Assembly: GCA_025617745.1 (NCBI GenBank) | Contig: CM046856.1 | Coordinates: 36,450,208 to 36,514,207 of the forward strand | DNA length: 64,000 nt | Direction of reading: 5' to 3' | From: Heliocidaris erythrogramma | Taxonomy: Eukaryota > Echinodermata > Echinoidea > Camarodonta > Echinometridae | In this document: positions 26,232 through 53,910 of the stretch, one piece after another | How positions within the stretch are numbered: the stretch's first letter is position 1 | How the letters are laid out: the number at the start of each line of letters is the position of its first letter | Program-made: the position numbers and the translations under genes | Notes under the pieces: generated by a model | The model's database searches: none | Told to the model about the DNA's origin: nothing | What the model saw: the letters and a program-made list of their open reading frames with translations, nothing else

Positions 26232-27458
26232 TGATACAAACACACACACACACACACACACCCTCACACACGTTTGTTTTCCTGTAATAATTTTTATTCA
26301 TTGATTCAGGTTTTCAAAATGAATGCATGTATTACACATGCAATACAATTCAACATGGCAATAAACAATACAAATTATATAATTCCGTAAGGCACGCCAT
26401 CCATAGTGCAATTGAACTGAACACATATGCGCACACACACTGACAAAATCTTTTAATCAATTTGTTTCTATTAATAATTATACAATGTTCAGAAGTTTCA
26501 AACCATTAAATAGACTATTTGGCTTGTGCATTACATGCATCCTTCCAAATGTAGGCTTTGGAGGCATTATCGACCAGTACCCCTCCCCCCCCCCCCCCCC
26601 TCCTCCTCAACTTTTGTTAAAAAAATGAAGTCGGGAATACACAAGTATATCTACACCAAAGAAGAATGTGCCCCATCCCACACCCGTTATATATTTTGAT
26701 TACGTGTCCCCTTTCAATTTTTAGGCCAAAAGGAACCTGAAAGTATGGCACTCCTCTTTATTATGTACGTGATACCATATAGATGTTCTTTTTTCTACCA
26801 TGATTTTTACTTTGTTCTTTCATAACTAAGGAGGCTACCTTTCTTAAAGCATATGGGCCGAACATAACGATAATGCACATCCCCGGAAGAAATTTCACAG
26901 CTCCACATAAATTTGGTCTTGACTTATGATAGCAAAATAAGCTCATTTACAAAGTCAGAGTTGAGTTAATTTTGCCACCATATACATGAGATCAGAGGCG
27001 GAAATGTCTTCATCAGTTCGGATGCATAGTCGAACCTAAATGCTCGTCTCAGGAACGTAAAAACCATTATGATACTTTTATATCATTTACGGGATCATTT
27101 GGTGACATTCTTGGTGCTACTATATTCATAGACAAATCCAGGAAGCCGAAACGCCCCATAGGAAATATAGGATGGGTGGGGGTTATATATTGAAATTCAA
27201 ACTCGAAATAATATTCTGCCAACCTACAGGATCATTCTCGATGGATTTTTTTTTTATGAAGAACAAAATTACGGCGAGATTTTGTTCAGCCTCTCCTCTA
27301 ACCTATTGTAAGCTATTTCCGAAATCGTATTTCTACATAATTATAGGCAGGGGCAGATTGAGTATAAGAGGGGGTACACAAAGGAAGGTTTGTCAACTTT
27401 TGGAAAAGGTAGACCCGTATTTTTTTGTTCTCGCCAGCTTCTCGAAAAATCGCTCAGA

Positions 27459-27541
27459 GGGGGGGGGGGGGGGGGGGGGTATAGGGATCCAGTTTCCCTC
27501 CATAATTCCCTGACAAGCAAAAAAAAAAAAAAAAAAAAAAA
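27459..27541 (+). repeat. G21 and A23 homopolymers
   Basis: G runs at 27459-27479 and A at 27519-27541. Further G and C runs follow near 27620 and 27652. The 25-29.3 kb interval has about ten such runs. Confidence 0.93.
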
Positions 27542-28923
27542 GGTCTTCATTCTAAAAGGAGGGGCACAATCGAGAAAATGGCGGATCGTCTATGGTCAAA
27601 ATGCATACTTTGGCGGATCCGGGGGGGGGGGGGGCGGCACGGACCGGAAGTGCCCCCCCCCCCTATAGGGAAAGTATTGCAATGTCATGCAGCCCCCTAT
27701 AATGATGTGATTTGATTCGGCTTGACATAAAATAAAGCCGGTAGTAAGTTATTTCTTATCTCTGCATGTTTCGATGCCATATTATTCAACCGTTTTCTTC
27801 ACAAATTGGAGGGGGTGGGCCTTACGCCAACTTAATTATGTTGGATACGCGACGATCCCCATCTATATGCCAATGCGTTAGGACTAGGGCTTTAATAAAT
27901 CAATTTCGACTTATGAATGAAACGTGTCTGCTCTCATTGACAGATACGTGGAGTACAATTTACAGATTGACAAAATGATTTGAAGATTAATGATTAAATT
28001 TTCCTCACAGTTTAATTGTCAACAGTAAAATAAATTAAACTAAATAAAACAGTGCAATATAACAAAAATGTCAACTTTTAACTCAAGGAAGAGATAACTT
28101 GTGGCCACATATTTTATGACTTAGTATTTTAATCATTATATTGCTATTCAGTGAATGTTCCTCTTATATCGTAAATCTGTTGGAGAATTATTATTCTTCC
28201 TGTTTTTTTTTCATCAACCAGATGCCCCATTCATACATTAATCAAAATCAATTCTCATACAGCAGACGGCTGTTATTTTTTGTTTTTGTTTTTTTTTGTT
28301 TTTTTGTTTTGAATGATATTTTATTGCTCCCTCTCAAGATCAATATTACATTTCAAGAAACAATCATAAGTCTTATGATTGTCTCATTATTTTGTAGCGT
28401 TTTGAAGAAGAACAGCGCCACCTCTTGGCAGCAATAACTTCCTTTTAAACAGGAAAGTGGAAGGTTGAGAAGGAAAGAAAAAGATAAAAACTAGTGAAAG
28501 ATAAGGATACCAGAGAAAAGGGAAATAAAAGGAAAGAAATGAGGATAGTGGATAAATAAGACAGAAATTAAGCAGAGATAATGTGCTCGCATGAACAGGT
28601 ACTTTCAGTGAATCATGAGAACAATCTTCCTCATTATAATTATGTAATTATAATAAAGACTTGATTAATTTTCCTCACAATATAAATAACCTCTCAGCCA
28701 TCCCTTCACAATAAGGACTTATATGTAATAGAGTCATGGAATAATAGATAAGTGAACTAATTTCCTGCCATGACACCAGATGTATTGTGTATCATTTAAA
28801 AAACGTATTATATACAACAGCTTAGGCAACTCTCGTGGAAATAATTGTGAGAAATGAAAATGAGAGAATAATGGCTGTCCTCCCTTTTTATTTATTTTTT
28901 TTGCATTGCAAAGGATGAAAAAA

Positions 28924-28992
28924 TGTCTCCGCTGGGAATCGAACCCGGGTCGTTATAGAACGCCAATGCCTTAACCAATAGATTACGGAGAC
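28924..28992 (-). tRNA. tRNA-like gene, Arg-UCU-like, probably degenerate
   Basis: On the minus strand the ends pair perfectly (GTCTCCG with CGGAGAC, discriminator A). T8 and A9 are in place, the A box is TAATCTATTGG and the B box is a perfect GGTTCGATTCC. A run of six T (28918-28923) follows at once as a pol III terminator. The anticodon would be TCT after U33, but two of five anticodon-stem pairs fail, the D stem is weak and the variable loop is too short (69 nt in all). Probably a pseudogene or SINE progenitor. Confidence 0.5.
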
Positions 28993-29151
28993 AGGCCAGT
29001 GGTTTCGGCGACACCAGATTCAAATGACCGACAGATTGACAAATCTTCAACCTCATTAATTAATTAAGCTTTCGTTCGGGACCAATTTTCGTCTTCCAGA
29101 TGGTTCCACCAGGTACATAGAATCTTAATATAGAGTGTTGGACACATATAG

Positions 29152-29379
29152 CAGGCCCGTAGCCAGAGGGGGTCGGATGGGGTCGGAGGGGTCGGACGAC
29201 CCTCCCCTTCTTGAGCTGAGGTCCGCTTTTTCATGAAAAAACACACACACACCTTTAATCGGACCCCCCCCCCCCCCCCTAGCAAGGACCTGCCTTCGGC
29301 AGGTCCGTATTGATTACGACAGAAAGGTCAACTTTTGCCAAAAACGACCCACCCTTTAGAAACCCTGGCTACGGGCCTG
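29152..29379. mobile_element. Miniature inverted-repeat element, CAGGCCCGTAGCCAG ends
   Basis: Perfect 15-bp ends CAGGCCCGTAGCCAG / CTGGCTACGGGCCTG are flanked by TATAG on each side (29147-29151, 29380-29384). The interior has G- and C-runs and a perfect hairpin at 29286-29306 with a CTTCGG loop. Confidence 0.82.
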
Positions 29380-29480
29380 TATAGTATTTATATTCTCTAA
29401 TCTCAGCATCTCTCACACACAATTTTAATATCTCATAATATTCTGGTAATGGAATTACATTTTGAGAGAAACTGGCTTAA

Positions 29481-29760
29481 AGGTACTTCATCCCTTTTGC
29501 GGATTCACAGAAAATTCTGCGAAACTTTGCACAGGTTTAGTAGATATCCTGTAGATAAAACTCCTTTGTAAGAAATGAAAATCTTGCTTTTGTCGCAGAG
29601 GGAGCTATTCAGAAATCGGCGCAAGTACATCACAGAACTCCTCGAGACTTTAGTTCTGTGAAGTACATATACATGTACTAGTAACGGTCAAAAAATAATT
29701 TTTATGAATTAATCGATTTTTTTTTTAGTAAAAAAAAAGTGTTCACAATCCAATATTTCT
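29481..29760 (+). mobile_element. Dispersed element, left part, copy 1
   Basis: It begins AGGTACTTCATCCC right after TTAA (29477-29480). It shares TTTGCACAGGTTTAGTAGA, then CTCCTTTGTAAGAAATGAAA and AGAGGGAGCTATTCAGAAAT with 34815 onward. The right end is not clear here. Confidence 0.7.
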
Positions 29761-30339
29761 CCGCTATTTTGCACTTTCTAACAAAATTGTTTGGCAGATA
29801 ATAAATAATAAAAAATAACTTATAATGTAATTTTTTTTTTTTCAATATTCGGTGTAAATCTCTGTTTGATTCTTTGGGAATTTATTTCCGTTCATAATCA
29901 GAACTCAAAATTACCTTTCATCTTTCTCCTCATAATCCATTGGCTTGTATTCATAAATTTAAATTAAGTTAAACCTGGTTCAACTTGTGCTACTGCTTTA
30001 TGGAGCTCATTATTCTGTACCAATTATGAAACATGAAGTTCTTTATTCTGTACCAATTACTCTTATTCTATAAAATGATGGATAAAACTAAATGAATTCA
30101 GTCATAAAATGAGAATGAGAAATTGATTTCACAATGACATGATTTTATTTGTTCATGTTTTTGGTCACAGAAATTTGTTAGGTTTTACAGGATGAAGAGG
30201 GTTAAAATTTGGTGCTCCAAAACTAAAGTCAGTGGACCAACTCCACCTATTTTGTAAAGGTTTAAACATAGTCCGCTTTTATGAAAACCGGCCATCATTT
30301 CTAATTGCCCTTACCAAACATCACTTGCGTTTCTCTGTT

Positions 30340-30341
<2 letters not shown>

Positions 30342-30375
<34 letters not shown>

Positions 30376-30385
30376 TCTTCTTCTT
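30342..30385 (+). repeat. CT dinucleotide then TTC repeat
   Basis: About 15 CT units followed by TTCTTCTTCTTCTTC. A short TA run lies at 30459-30478. Confidence 0.95.
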
Positions 30386-30954
30386 CCATACAAGTACAGA
30401 ATCATCTTCACAAATTAAAACACCAGATGAACACCAGAGTCTTCAAAATATTTCAAATATATATATATATATATATATTTTGAGATTATATACTCTCAGT
30501 TGGGATCAGCAAATATAGCAAAAACCTGCACCCGCAATATGCAGCACAGAAAACACAAAAATCTGTCCTTTTATCCACAAATGTATATCATGTGTGTCTC
30601 GAAATCTCTCATGGACTCGGCCAGAGCGGAATGTCACAACAAAGTATAGATCATATATCATATTATTACATCAGTATTACACAACAATACACAAGGTGAA
30701 TCGTGAAAATATAATAAATTTAGAAAATAGTTTGTAAGGTGGATTTCTGTATAATCTGGGATGGAATATCAAGGCAATCGCCCCCTTTTTCATGAGGTAT
30801 TCAGCTGTTGATATATATATAACCTAGAATGGACGGCAGCTTTTAACAGCTCATGTACATTAGATTACACACACAGAACTAATTTAGTTTCATGTATTTC
30901 AACTAACTGCTAAGAAAGATTACCGGTATGCTTCCTAGCTATATAAACCATCAA

Positions 30955-31005
30955 CAGAGAGAGAGAGAGAGTGTGTGTGTGTGTGTGAGAAAGAAAGAGA
31001 GACAA

Positions 31006-31037
<32 letters not shown>

Positions 31038-31122
31038 AGAGAAAGAGAGAGAGAGACAGAGAGACAGAAAGAGAGAGAGAAAGAGAGAGAGACAAAGAGA
31101 GAAAGAGAGAGAGAGAAAGAGA

Positions 31123-31166
<44 letters not shown>

Positions 31167-31205
31167 CAGAGAGACAGAAAGAGAGAGAGAAAGAGAGAGA
31201 GACAA

Positions 31206-31244
<39 letters not shown>

Positions 31245-31245
31245 A

Positions 31246-31308
<63 letters not shown>

Positions 31309-31351
31309 GAGAGAGAGAGGAGGAGAGAGAGAGGAAGAGAGAGAGAGAGAG
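30955..31351 (+). repeat. GA-rich microsatellite of about 400 bp
   Basis: GA units are interspersed with AAAGAGAGA, GACAGAGA and a short GT run at 30971-30985. A longer-period duplication exists: the phrase GAGACAGAGAGACAGAAAGA recurs at about 31051 and 31161. Open frames here are repeat artefacts. Confidence 0.97.
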
Positions 31352-31399
31352 TAGTTCACATATGAAAAAGTTTTACAAATGCTACAAATTACAGTAAGT

Positions 31400-34300
31400 A
31401 CATGTAATATGGTTAAGAAGATGCAGTGAGTGTGACCAATCAGTATGGTACACAGCTAACAGCATATTATTTTGAAAAAATGTTGATGAAACAAGGTTTT
31501 AGACAAATTTCTGTTTGCATCAATTATCTCTTTAGTATAAATTATATATGAATATCATCTTAATATATACTAATTGAAGATGAAAGATAATCACTTCAAT
31601 TTCAACATTTTGTTTGAAGAGATTTTCCACAGAACTGCACACTGTGGCATTAAAAATACATTTTAGACAAGTCTCACCCTGTGATAATTATTTCAACAGG
31701 GGATTAATATGCTAACAATAAAACACAATATTCAAAACACCTAAATAAAATCACTGATTCTCTTTTTTGCACACTGTATTAATTATCCTTAAAATTGCAT
31801 AGTATTGAAATAACTGACCAATTATGAATGTGCTCTTTTAAAAGATATGACAATTGAACTAATATTGAAAGGCAACAAGCATCGTTTTGACATCACCATC
31901 TCATAGCAATTTCGTCCTTGGACAGTCAATGTAATTTACGATGTGAAGTAATTAACCATATATTTAGAAACTTTTTATTTTCAAATGGAGAAATATACTA
32001 TCTACGCTGAAAACAGAACAAAAAAACAAATATTTTTTTGTTTCATCTATTTACATTCATAAAAATGCGAGAACAAAAAAATGTGACACAATTTTTTTTT
32101 CATGGTGGCATGTTCTTTTTCTTTCGAAACAAGTATTAACAAACATCTTTTTCACACAAAAATTTTGTACATGTTGGGCGGTTGAACACTGATAAGGCTA
32201 CGGGCCACTGAGGAATGATCGATGCAATAACATTGCAAAACGAGGCATCTCTGTGAAGACCTTTTCATAATACGAAATAAAAACAAACAAATGCTAATAA
32301 TATCTAAATCAACAAAACATAAATTGCTCTCACAAAGGGTGTTTGTTTTGGTGAAAAGCATAAACTGGTTTTCCCTCTGTTTCATTATAAGTCATTAAAA
32401 CATGTTATTTGTGCATCTTCAATGAAAATTTATAAAACACTTTCAAAGATGTAGAGAATGAGCATAATCACTATCAATAACACTGAGTATCAAATTGGCC
32501 ACATTTGGCATTCAAGGACATTCTTCCAACCGGCTACGTCCTTGGAGCCATATGAAGATAAATGACTAGCAATAAGGAAATTATCACTATGACCAACAGA
32601 TCCATAGTCCTGTGGAATATCCATAAGACCACAATTCCTCAACTGTATTTTAGGCAAAGTCAAATTGATTCATAGTTTCTCGTCCATGATTTAAAAAAAA
32701 AAAGTCAGGAGGGGGATCCATGTTTTTCCACCACATACAAATGTTATGGGGTTGATTTCATCTCAAATTAAAAAAAAATTAATAATAATAAAATAATTCA
32801 AACATTGTAGACAATTACTTTTTGAAAACATTTCCTTTTGTTTTAACTGTAAATACTACAAGCTGTGCACCCACGGAATTCGACTGAATTATGTATTTAT
32901 ATTTTAGAGCAAGCGCCATGAGCGCCAGAGTTGGCGGATACTGATGCTGTAGAAGACTTCATTATTATTATTTGCCTATGTATTACAAAGCTCAAAATAA
33001 ATTACACTATTTCCATAAACTATGTTACCTTATTGTCTAGATATTCTCATGAATTTTCTTTATTTCATGTTAAAACAAAATTACAAAATAAGATTAAAAA
33101 AAAACAGGAGGCGGGCAGAAAAAAGGAAGTGGATAGAACGTGAAAGTAGGAATCAACTTTTCCTTTGCCTAATACCATACATCTATGATACTACAGAATA
33201 TGTCATTCAATAGAAATTTAATATCTCAAATCACATATATAGCAAATGCAACAAATGAAGAATGATTTTGGAATATCAATCTTATCATTCATGTGCGTAT
33301 TATCCGAAGGATACAAATTCAAGAAAGTTGAGTGCTATGAATAAGATAAATATTTAGAGAAACAAAACAAATCAAAACATTTCCTTTCTTCAGAAAAAAG
33401 GTTTGCGGTACAACCATGGTTGTACCGCAAACCTTTTTTCTGAATTACAAATTCACCATGCAAACCTTCAAATCCTATATTTCCTTTCTTGTTTACAAAT
33501 TGCACTGGTACTTAAGCTTACGCTACTATTTAAATACTTCAACTGAATTGTAATGAACATAAAATAAAACAGTATAAGAAGAGCCGACACATAAAAAATT
33601 TTACTTCAATCTGATAAAGTTGAATAACCTACTGGATGGTCTTAGCCCTCAAAATAATATTAATAATTTTTAAAAAATGGGCTGCGTCAAGATTAAAAAT
33701 GTGAAAATGAACACATACCGTAAAGCAGAATTGTGATTCAAATTGGTATCAATAATGCAGGTGGGCCAAGTTGAAAGTTAACTCACTAAAAGTGAATCAA
33801 ATTCAAAGCATCTGGTTGAATACTTTAATCATTTTATCTGAATAACTTTTCTCTTAACAAGGTACATAATCTAGCATATTATCTTATGACCTCTGAATTC
33901 TGTATTAAATTTCTGAAAGAAATACATGTATATTTTTTTTTTCATTTCTTGAAGATAAGCAAGAAAGTACTTATGTATATTTATCCACTGGAATGTAAAT
34001 GTATATACATGTACATGTATAAAAACGGAACTGTTTTCTAAAGGATAAAGTATATGTACCGGTATGTATATGCAAGCATATAATGATTATCAATTCAGGT
34101 GTTGGTTTTTCTTTTACCATTGTCATGCTCAAAATTCAATGAGTTCAACAAAATTCCAAATAATGTGGACAATATAATGTGGACAATAGAAAGTAAAAGA
34201 AAAAAACATACATATTAAAATACAAAAATTGCAAAGCTTTTCATGTGAGTCAGTGGGTACAATATGTGAAATAAAATAGCAGATATTTACAAATCAATTG

Positions 34301-34560
34301 CTACCATTTCTTAAAATTGCAAAATACTGAATACTTTTTATTATGTAATAAATTTTGCATAATATTTACATATATAGACTGGCACTCAATGCTATGTTAC
34401 AAGAATATACAATTAAAAAAAAAATTCTTGGCATGGAAATAAAGACATTAATTCCTTCATCTCTCTAAAAAAAAATGAATTAATTCAATGTTGATCATAT
34501 GTGGCACACTAGTAGATTATAAAGAATCATGAAAATCCCAAGGAAAAATAAGAAGCAATT
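31400..34560. other. AT-rich non-coding spacer
   Basis: No gene is recognisable apart from the perfect palindrome at 33389. Frames here are AT-rich and lack family features. Confidence 0.6.
33389..33444. repeat. Perfect 56-bp palindrome without spacer
   Basis: Each arm is 28 bp, centred on CCATGG at 33416/33417 (GGTTTGCGGTACAACCATGG and outward to TTCAGAAAAAA). No mismatch is seen. Flanks do not show a clear target duplication. Confidence 0.95.
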
Positions 34561-34620
34561 TCTCATTAATTCAGTATGTGACGTGTTTCATCAAGACAGT
34601 ACTGGGTGATAACTGATATA

Positions 34621-34679
34621 TCGTCCATTTGGAGCCAGAAGGGCGTTAACTCAACGCCCTCCTGGCTCCAAACAAACGA
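34621..34679. repeat. Inverted repeat of about 59 bp with 5-bp loop
   Basis: The arms TTGGAGCCAGAAGGGCGTT and AACGCCCTCCTGGCTCCAA flank AACTC and extend outward to TCGT/ACGA. It is probably the core of a foldback element. Confidence 0.85.
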
Positions 34680-34814
34680 TGTATGGGCATGGTGTTGGAC
34701 GCTCCTGATCAGTTTTGTGGCTAGATCTTGTACTATCACATTATCACATGCAGTGATATTGCTATTCCGCCCCCCCCCAAACCCTGTTCCATTTTGTAAA
34801 AAAAATCTCATTAT

Positions 34815-35194
34815 TAGGTGCTTCATCCCTCTTGCAGACTTACACAAAATTCGGTTAAACTTTGCACAGGTTTAGTAGACATACAGCATATGAAATTTCG
34901 AGGTCACAAGTTCTATAACTCCTTTGTAAGAAATGAAAATCTTGCTTGTGTCCCAGAGGGAGCTATTCAGAAATCAAGCAATACATGTACTACTAACAGT
35001 CAAAAATGTTTAATTACGCAATTTTTTTTTACTGAAAAAAATAAAGTGTTACCAAATTGTTGTTATAACTTACTTAAAACCAAACTATCATCCTTTTCAC
35101 ATCCACACAAGTTTTCCAATTATAATTCTTGTGTGATTTATCGCGTACTCACACAACTTCAAATTTTTAGGGCTGCTCAAGGAACAAAGTACCT
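34815..35194 (+). mobile_element. Dispersed element, copy 2 with right end
   Basis: It is the same family and orientation as 29481-29760. Its right end AAAGTACCT is followed by TTAA (35195-35198) and is the inverse of the left end of copy 1, so the two together define both termini of one TTAA element. Confidence 0.7.
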
Positions 35195-36061
35195 TTAAGT
35201 TCTGAATCAGTTTCCCCCCAAAGTTCTGCCTTTACATGAAGTCAGACAAAGACATTTTGAGCTTTTTTCCCAATCAATTTGATTTTTTTCACATTGCTGA
35301 ATCCAGTTGAGTAAAACTAGCCCTCTTTAGGATCTAAAGGCACTTTGACATTACATGTTACATATGGTATACATGTTTTTACATTGTACTTGGAGCAAGT
35401 TCACAATACACACAATATACATGTACATCTTTCAAACAAGCAAGATGAATATGAATACAGGAGTTGATGCATAGTGCCAGAGATGTGTGCAATTAAAAAG
35501 AGAACGATATTTTTGTAAAAGATCATAATTATCTTGATAACTATCTAATCGATAGTGACATGTATACCTACAGATGTATTGCTGGAAATTCACATAATTT
35601 TTTTGTAAAATCTAGGCATTAATTGAGGTACGTGATTAAAAGCCCCCAAATTTTGAAATTCAACCCGTTAGTGGTATACCAGCAATATCTGTGTAATCTT
35701 TTGTTTGCTTCATAACCAGATGATAAATGACATGGTCTGTCCTGTATATATAACATGGTAATGATGATGAATAACAGATTTGAAAGGCAATATTTGAAAC
35801 ATCAATCAAAATTCACCGGAGTTTAAAAAAAAAGAAGAATTGTGTTAAATTATTAGATGTAGTACCATTAAAAATCCAGAATTATTCATTACACTAACGA
35901 TGGCTGTTAGAATACACATTCCTTATAAAATTGGTTAAAAATCTAAGTGTCCCTTTCTTGAAATTTGAAGCTTGGGTGGCTTGAATGACATATTCTCACC
36001 TCTGCAATATATTCCTCTTGCCACCACATACACGAAGTGTGACTCATTTCATTTAAACATT

Positions 36062-37105
36062 TTTATTTCTATGGTAATAGTAGGCTTAATTGGACCATTT
36101 TACCAGTGGTTTTACTAAATGTTGATGAGTATATGCTGAAGAAAGGCACACTAGTGTAGGCATCACAGTTAGAGGCACTGCAAAAATGATTATCCATGTT
36201 CAAGGTGGTGCACATGCAGTAATAGGCGAGGTGGGCAAATTGCAGTGCTTATAGGTGAGGATTCTAATTGTACTGAAGAATCAAATTCATGGATCCCACT
36301 CGTGCAAGCTTTCCTTTCTTGGGGTCCATGGATGTATCTGGACTACAGCTGTCTATCACGGCCACTCGAGGGAATCAGGAAGAAGTGGCCACTGTAGATA
36401 GCTGGCCTTTCTACAAGGATTCTACAACACGTATTTCATCTCACAAGGAATGATGTAAGTGACCAGTATAGAGAGGTGATCATTATATTAAAGGAGGTGG
36501 CAACTAAGACAGGTTGGAATGTATATTGTAGCTCCTTTATCCATGGATTGAAGCAAAGTGTGTAGACTTTGATGATGTCATCCTTGAAAAGCGACGGTGA
36601 GAGTGAAGACTGGGAGGATGTGATCCTTGAGCGATGTCCTCAAACAGGAACTTCTGACCACACCATAACTCAATACATGGTGACTTTGCAGTGCAATCAC
36701 ACTTCAACGTAGGAGGGGCACATCTGATGCTAAACGATGATTTCAAGATGACGCTATCCTTCAAAAAGTGATGCTGATGGTGTAGATCTGAAGATGTGAT
36801 CTTTAAGTGATGTTCTCAATCAGGCACTTCTTATCACATTAAATCTCAAAACACACTGATTTTCAGAGCGAGGGTTGCTGAAAAGTAATGTGGACTGGAT
36901 GCAGATTGAAGCAAAATGGCAGTCATCTCCATCTTGCTCTTCTATCCTGACTGGTGTAAAACTCGGTTCACAAGAGAATACTCTGTCATGATCGCCACAG
37001 AAAAAAAATCCATTGCAACAACGTTTCTAAACGTAAAGCTCCTATAAACTATGACAATCTGGACTCCTATGTTTTTCCTATTCTACCTCTACATAGTCTC
37101 CTGTG
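36062..37105 (-). other. Probable 3' UTR of the DYRK4-like gene
   Basis: No ORF with family features follows the stop. The first AATAAA on the minus strand that I find is at 36062-36067, giving a 3' UTR of about 1.05 kb. The interval has a diverged internal duplication (about 36610-36700 against 36795-36870) and a hairpin at 36347-36403. The end is inferred only from the signal; several other AATAAA-like words lie further left. Confidence 0.3.
36347..36403. other. 57-nt hairpin in the probable DYRK4 3' UTR
   Basis: AGCTGTCTAT and ATAGATAGCT-side sequence pair over 10 bp (two wobbles), then a 3x3 internal loop, then GGCCACT/AGTGGCC over 7 bp, closed by a loop of about 17 nt. It could fold as RNA on either strand. 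Confidence 0.6.
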
Positions 37106-52439
<15,334 letters not shown>

Positions 52440-52687
52440 CTGTCAAGAGAGAAACAAGAAAATAGTACATAAAATTATTGTTCCTATAAATACCTTTATA
52501 TAATGATGATATCATCAATACTGATATTGTTTTGTGTTTTTGCATATCTATCATGCATCATGCATCATGCTCAGGCTACTACAAGTATTACCCTGGCTTG
52601 CTCACAGCATTCAAGGAATTCCTTCCTGCCAAGTCCCCATGTACTACACATGGGTAAAGACTGGCATATGTAGAAAACTGCTGATGA

Positions 52688-52755
52688 TGGGGGAGGGGAG
52701 GGGAAGGGGAGGGGAAGGGGAGGGGAAGGGGAGGGGAAGGGGAAGGGGAAGGGGG
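52688..52755 (+). repeat. GGGGA/GGGGAAG minisatellite
   Basis: Regular GGGGAGGGGAAGG units on the plus strand, 250 bp upstream of exon A on the gene. Regular G4 runs could form quadruplexes. Confidence 0.95.
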
Positions 52756-53521
52756 TACAAATGCTATGTGGTTTAACCCAGCGTTGGTCTCAGAACTGGA
52801 AAGTCTCAGATTCAAAACCCACTAGGGTTTGATATTCTAGCTACTTCTTGTATTCTCCAGTGAGTGATTTGTTTAAAAATAGCATTACTGATTCCCATTC
52901 TCACTGCTTTTAAATGCACATAAAAATATTATTGACATTATTATTTCTTTTTTAAATGCTTATCAAAATTTTATGAGCGTTCTTTGTATTTGGATACATA
53001 ATTGCACGTATACAAACAATCATCTTTATCTCCTTTTGACCTCAAATGACACTAAATTTAACCTCCAATTCAAGGACTGACATGAAAGAATACCTTTTTC
53101 AATCGTTAATAGCAGAAGCAATTAAAGGAGCTGACTCAAAGAGCAGAGTACATCCTGGCATGGCTCTCTGTCGAGGTGAAATTCATTATCATCATTACAA
53201 ATAGACTCAGGCAGGTGATATATCCATTTATTAATGACAGAGAGACGGCTGCCGTTTGATTGCACAATTCTTTTGGATACTATTTATTTGGCACCAAAGT
53301 AAAAATAGTTGGAATCAATAATTACACAGACTGCATCGTGTTTGGGGTACATGATTTTTGTTTCCAACTTTCAAAAAGAGATATCAATGCAAGTGAATCA
53401 TTTTTTTTTCACTGCATACAAACAGTGATAATGATAAATGGAGAATCTGGAAGTCCTTGTTTAAAGTTCCCTTAAAAAAAAAATCTTCAAAAAACCCTAC
53501 ACTTTACAATGCCACATAGAT

Positions 53522-53798
53522 TATGATTTTCATCACCATCTTCATCATCACCACCACCATCATCATCATCATAATCATCATCTTCATCACCACCACCATC
53601 ATCACCACCACCATCATCATAATCATCATCTTCATCACCATCATCACCACCAGCATCATCACCACCACCATCATCACCACCACCATCATCACCACCATCA
53701 TCATAATCATCATCATAATCATCATCATAATCATCATCTTCATCACCACCACCATCTTCATCACCACCACCATCACCACCACCATCATCATCATCACC

Positions 53799-53830
<32 letters not shown>

Positions 53831-53910
53831 CATCACCACCATCATCATATCATCATAATCATCATCTCCATCACCACCATCATAATCATCATCATCATCC
53901 TCACTGTCAA
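53522..53910 (+). repeat. CAT/CAC/CTT trinucleotide tract of about 390 bp
   Basis: ATCATCACCACCACCATCAT-type sequence with regular ATAATCATCATCTTCATCACC subunits. It is upstream of exon A. Confidence 0.97.

Noticed and set aside
27172-27668. Frames with Gly and Lys runs
   Set aside because: Created by G and A homopolymers.
31051-31220. Regular repeat-spacer pattern suggesting a CRISPR array
   Set aside because: It is a longer-period duplication inside a GA microsatellite in eukaryotic DNA; no distinct repeats and spacers.
30910-31397. Open frames of 84-149 codons on both strands (Arg/Glu and Ser/Leu repeats)
   Set aside because: They are produced by the GA dinucleotide tract, which has no stops in several frames, and show no family sequence.
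53504-53858. Met/Val-rich and Ile/Thr-rich frames of 111-114 codons
   Set aside because: They are translations of a CAT/CAC microsatellite.
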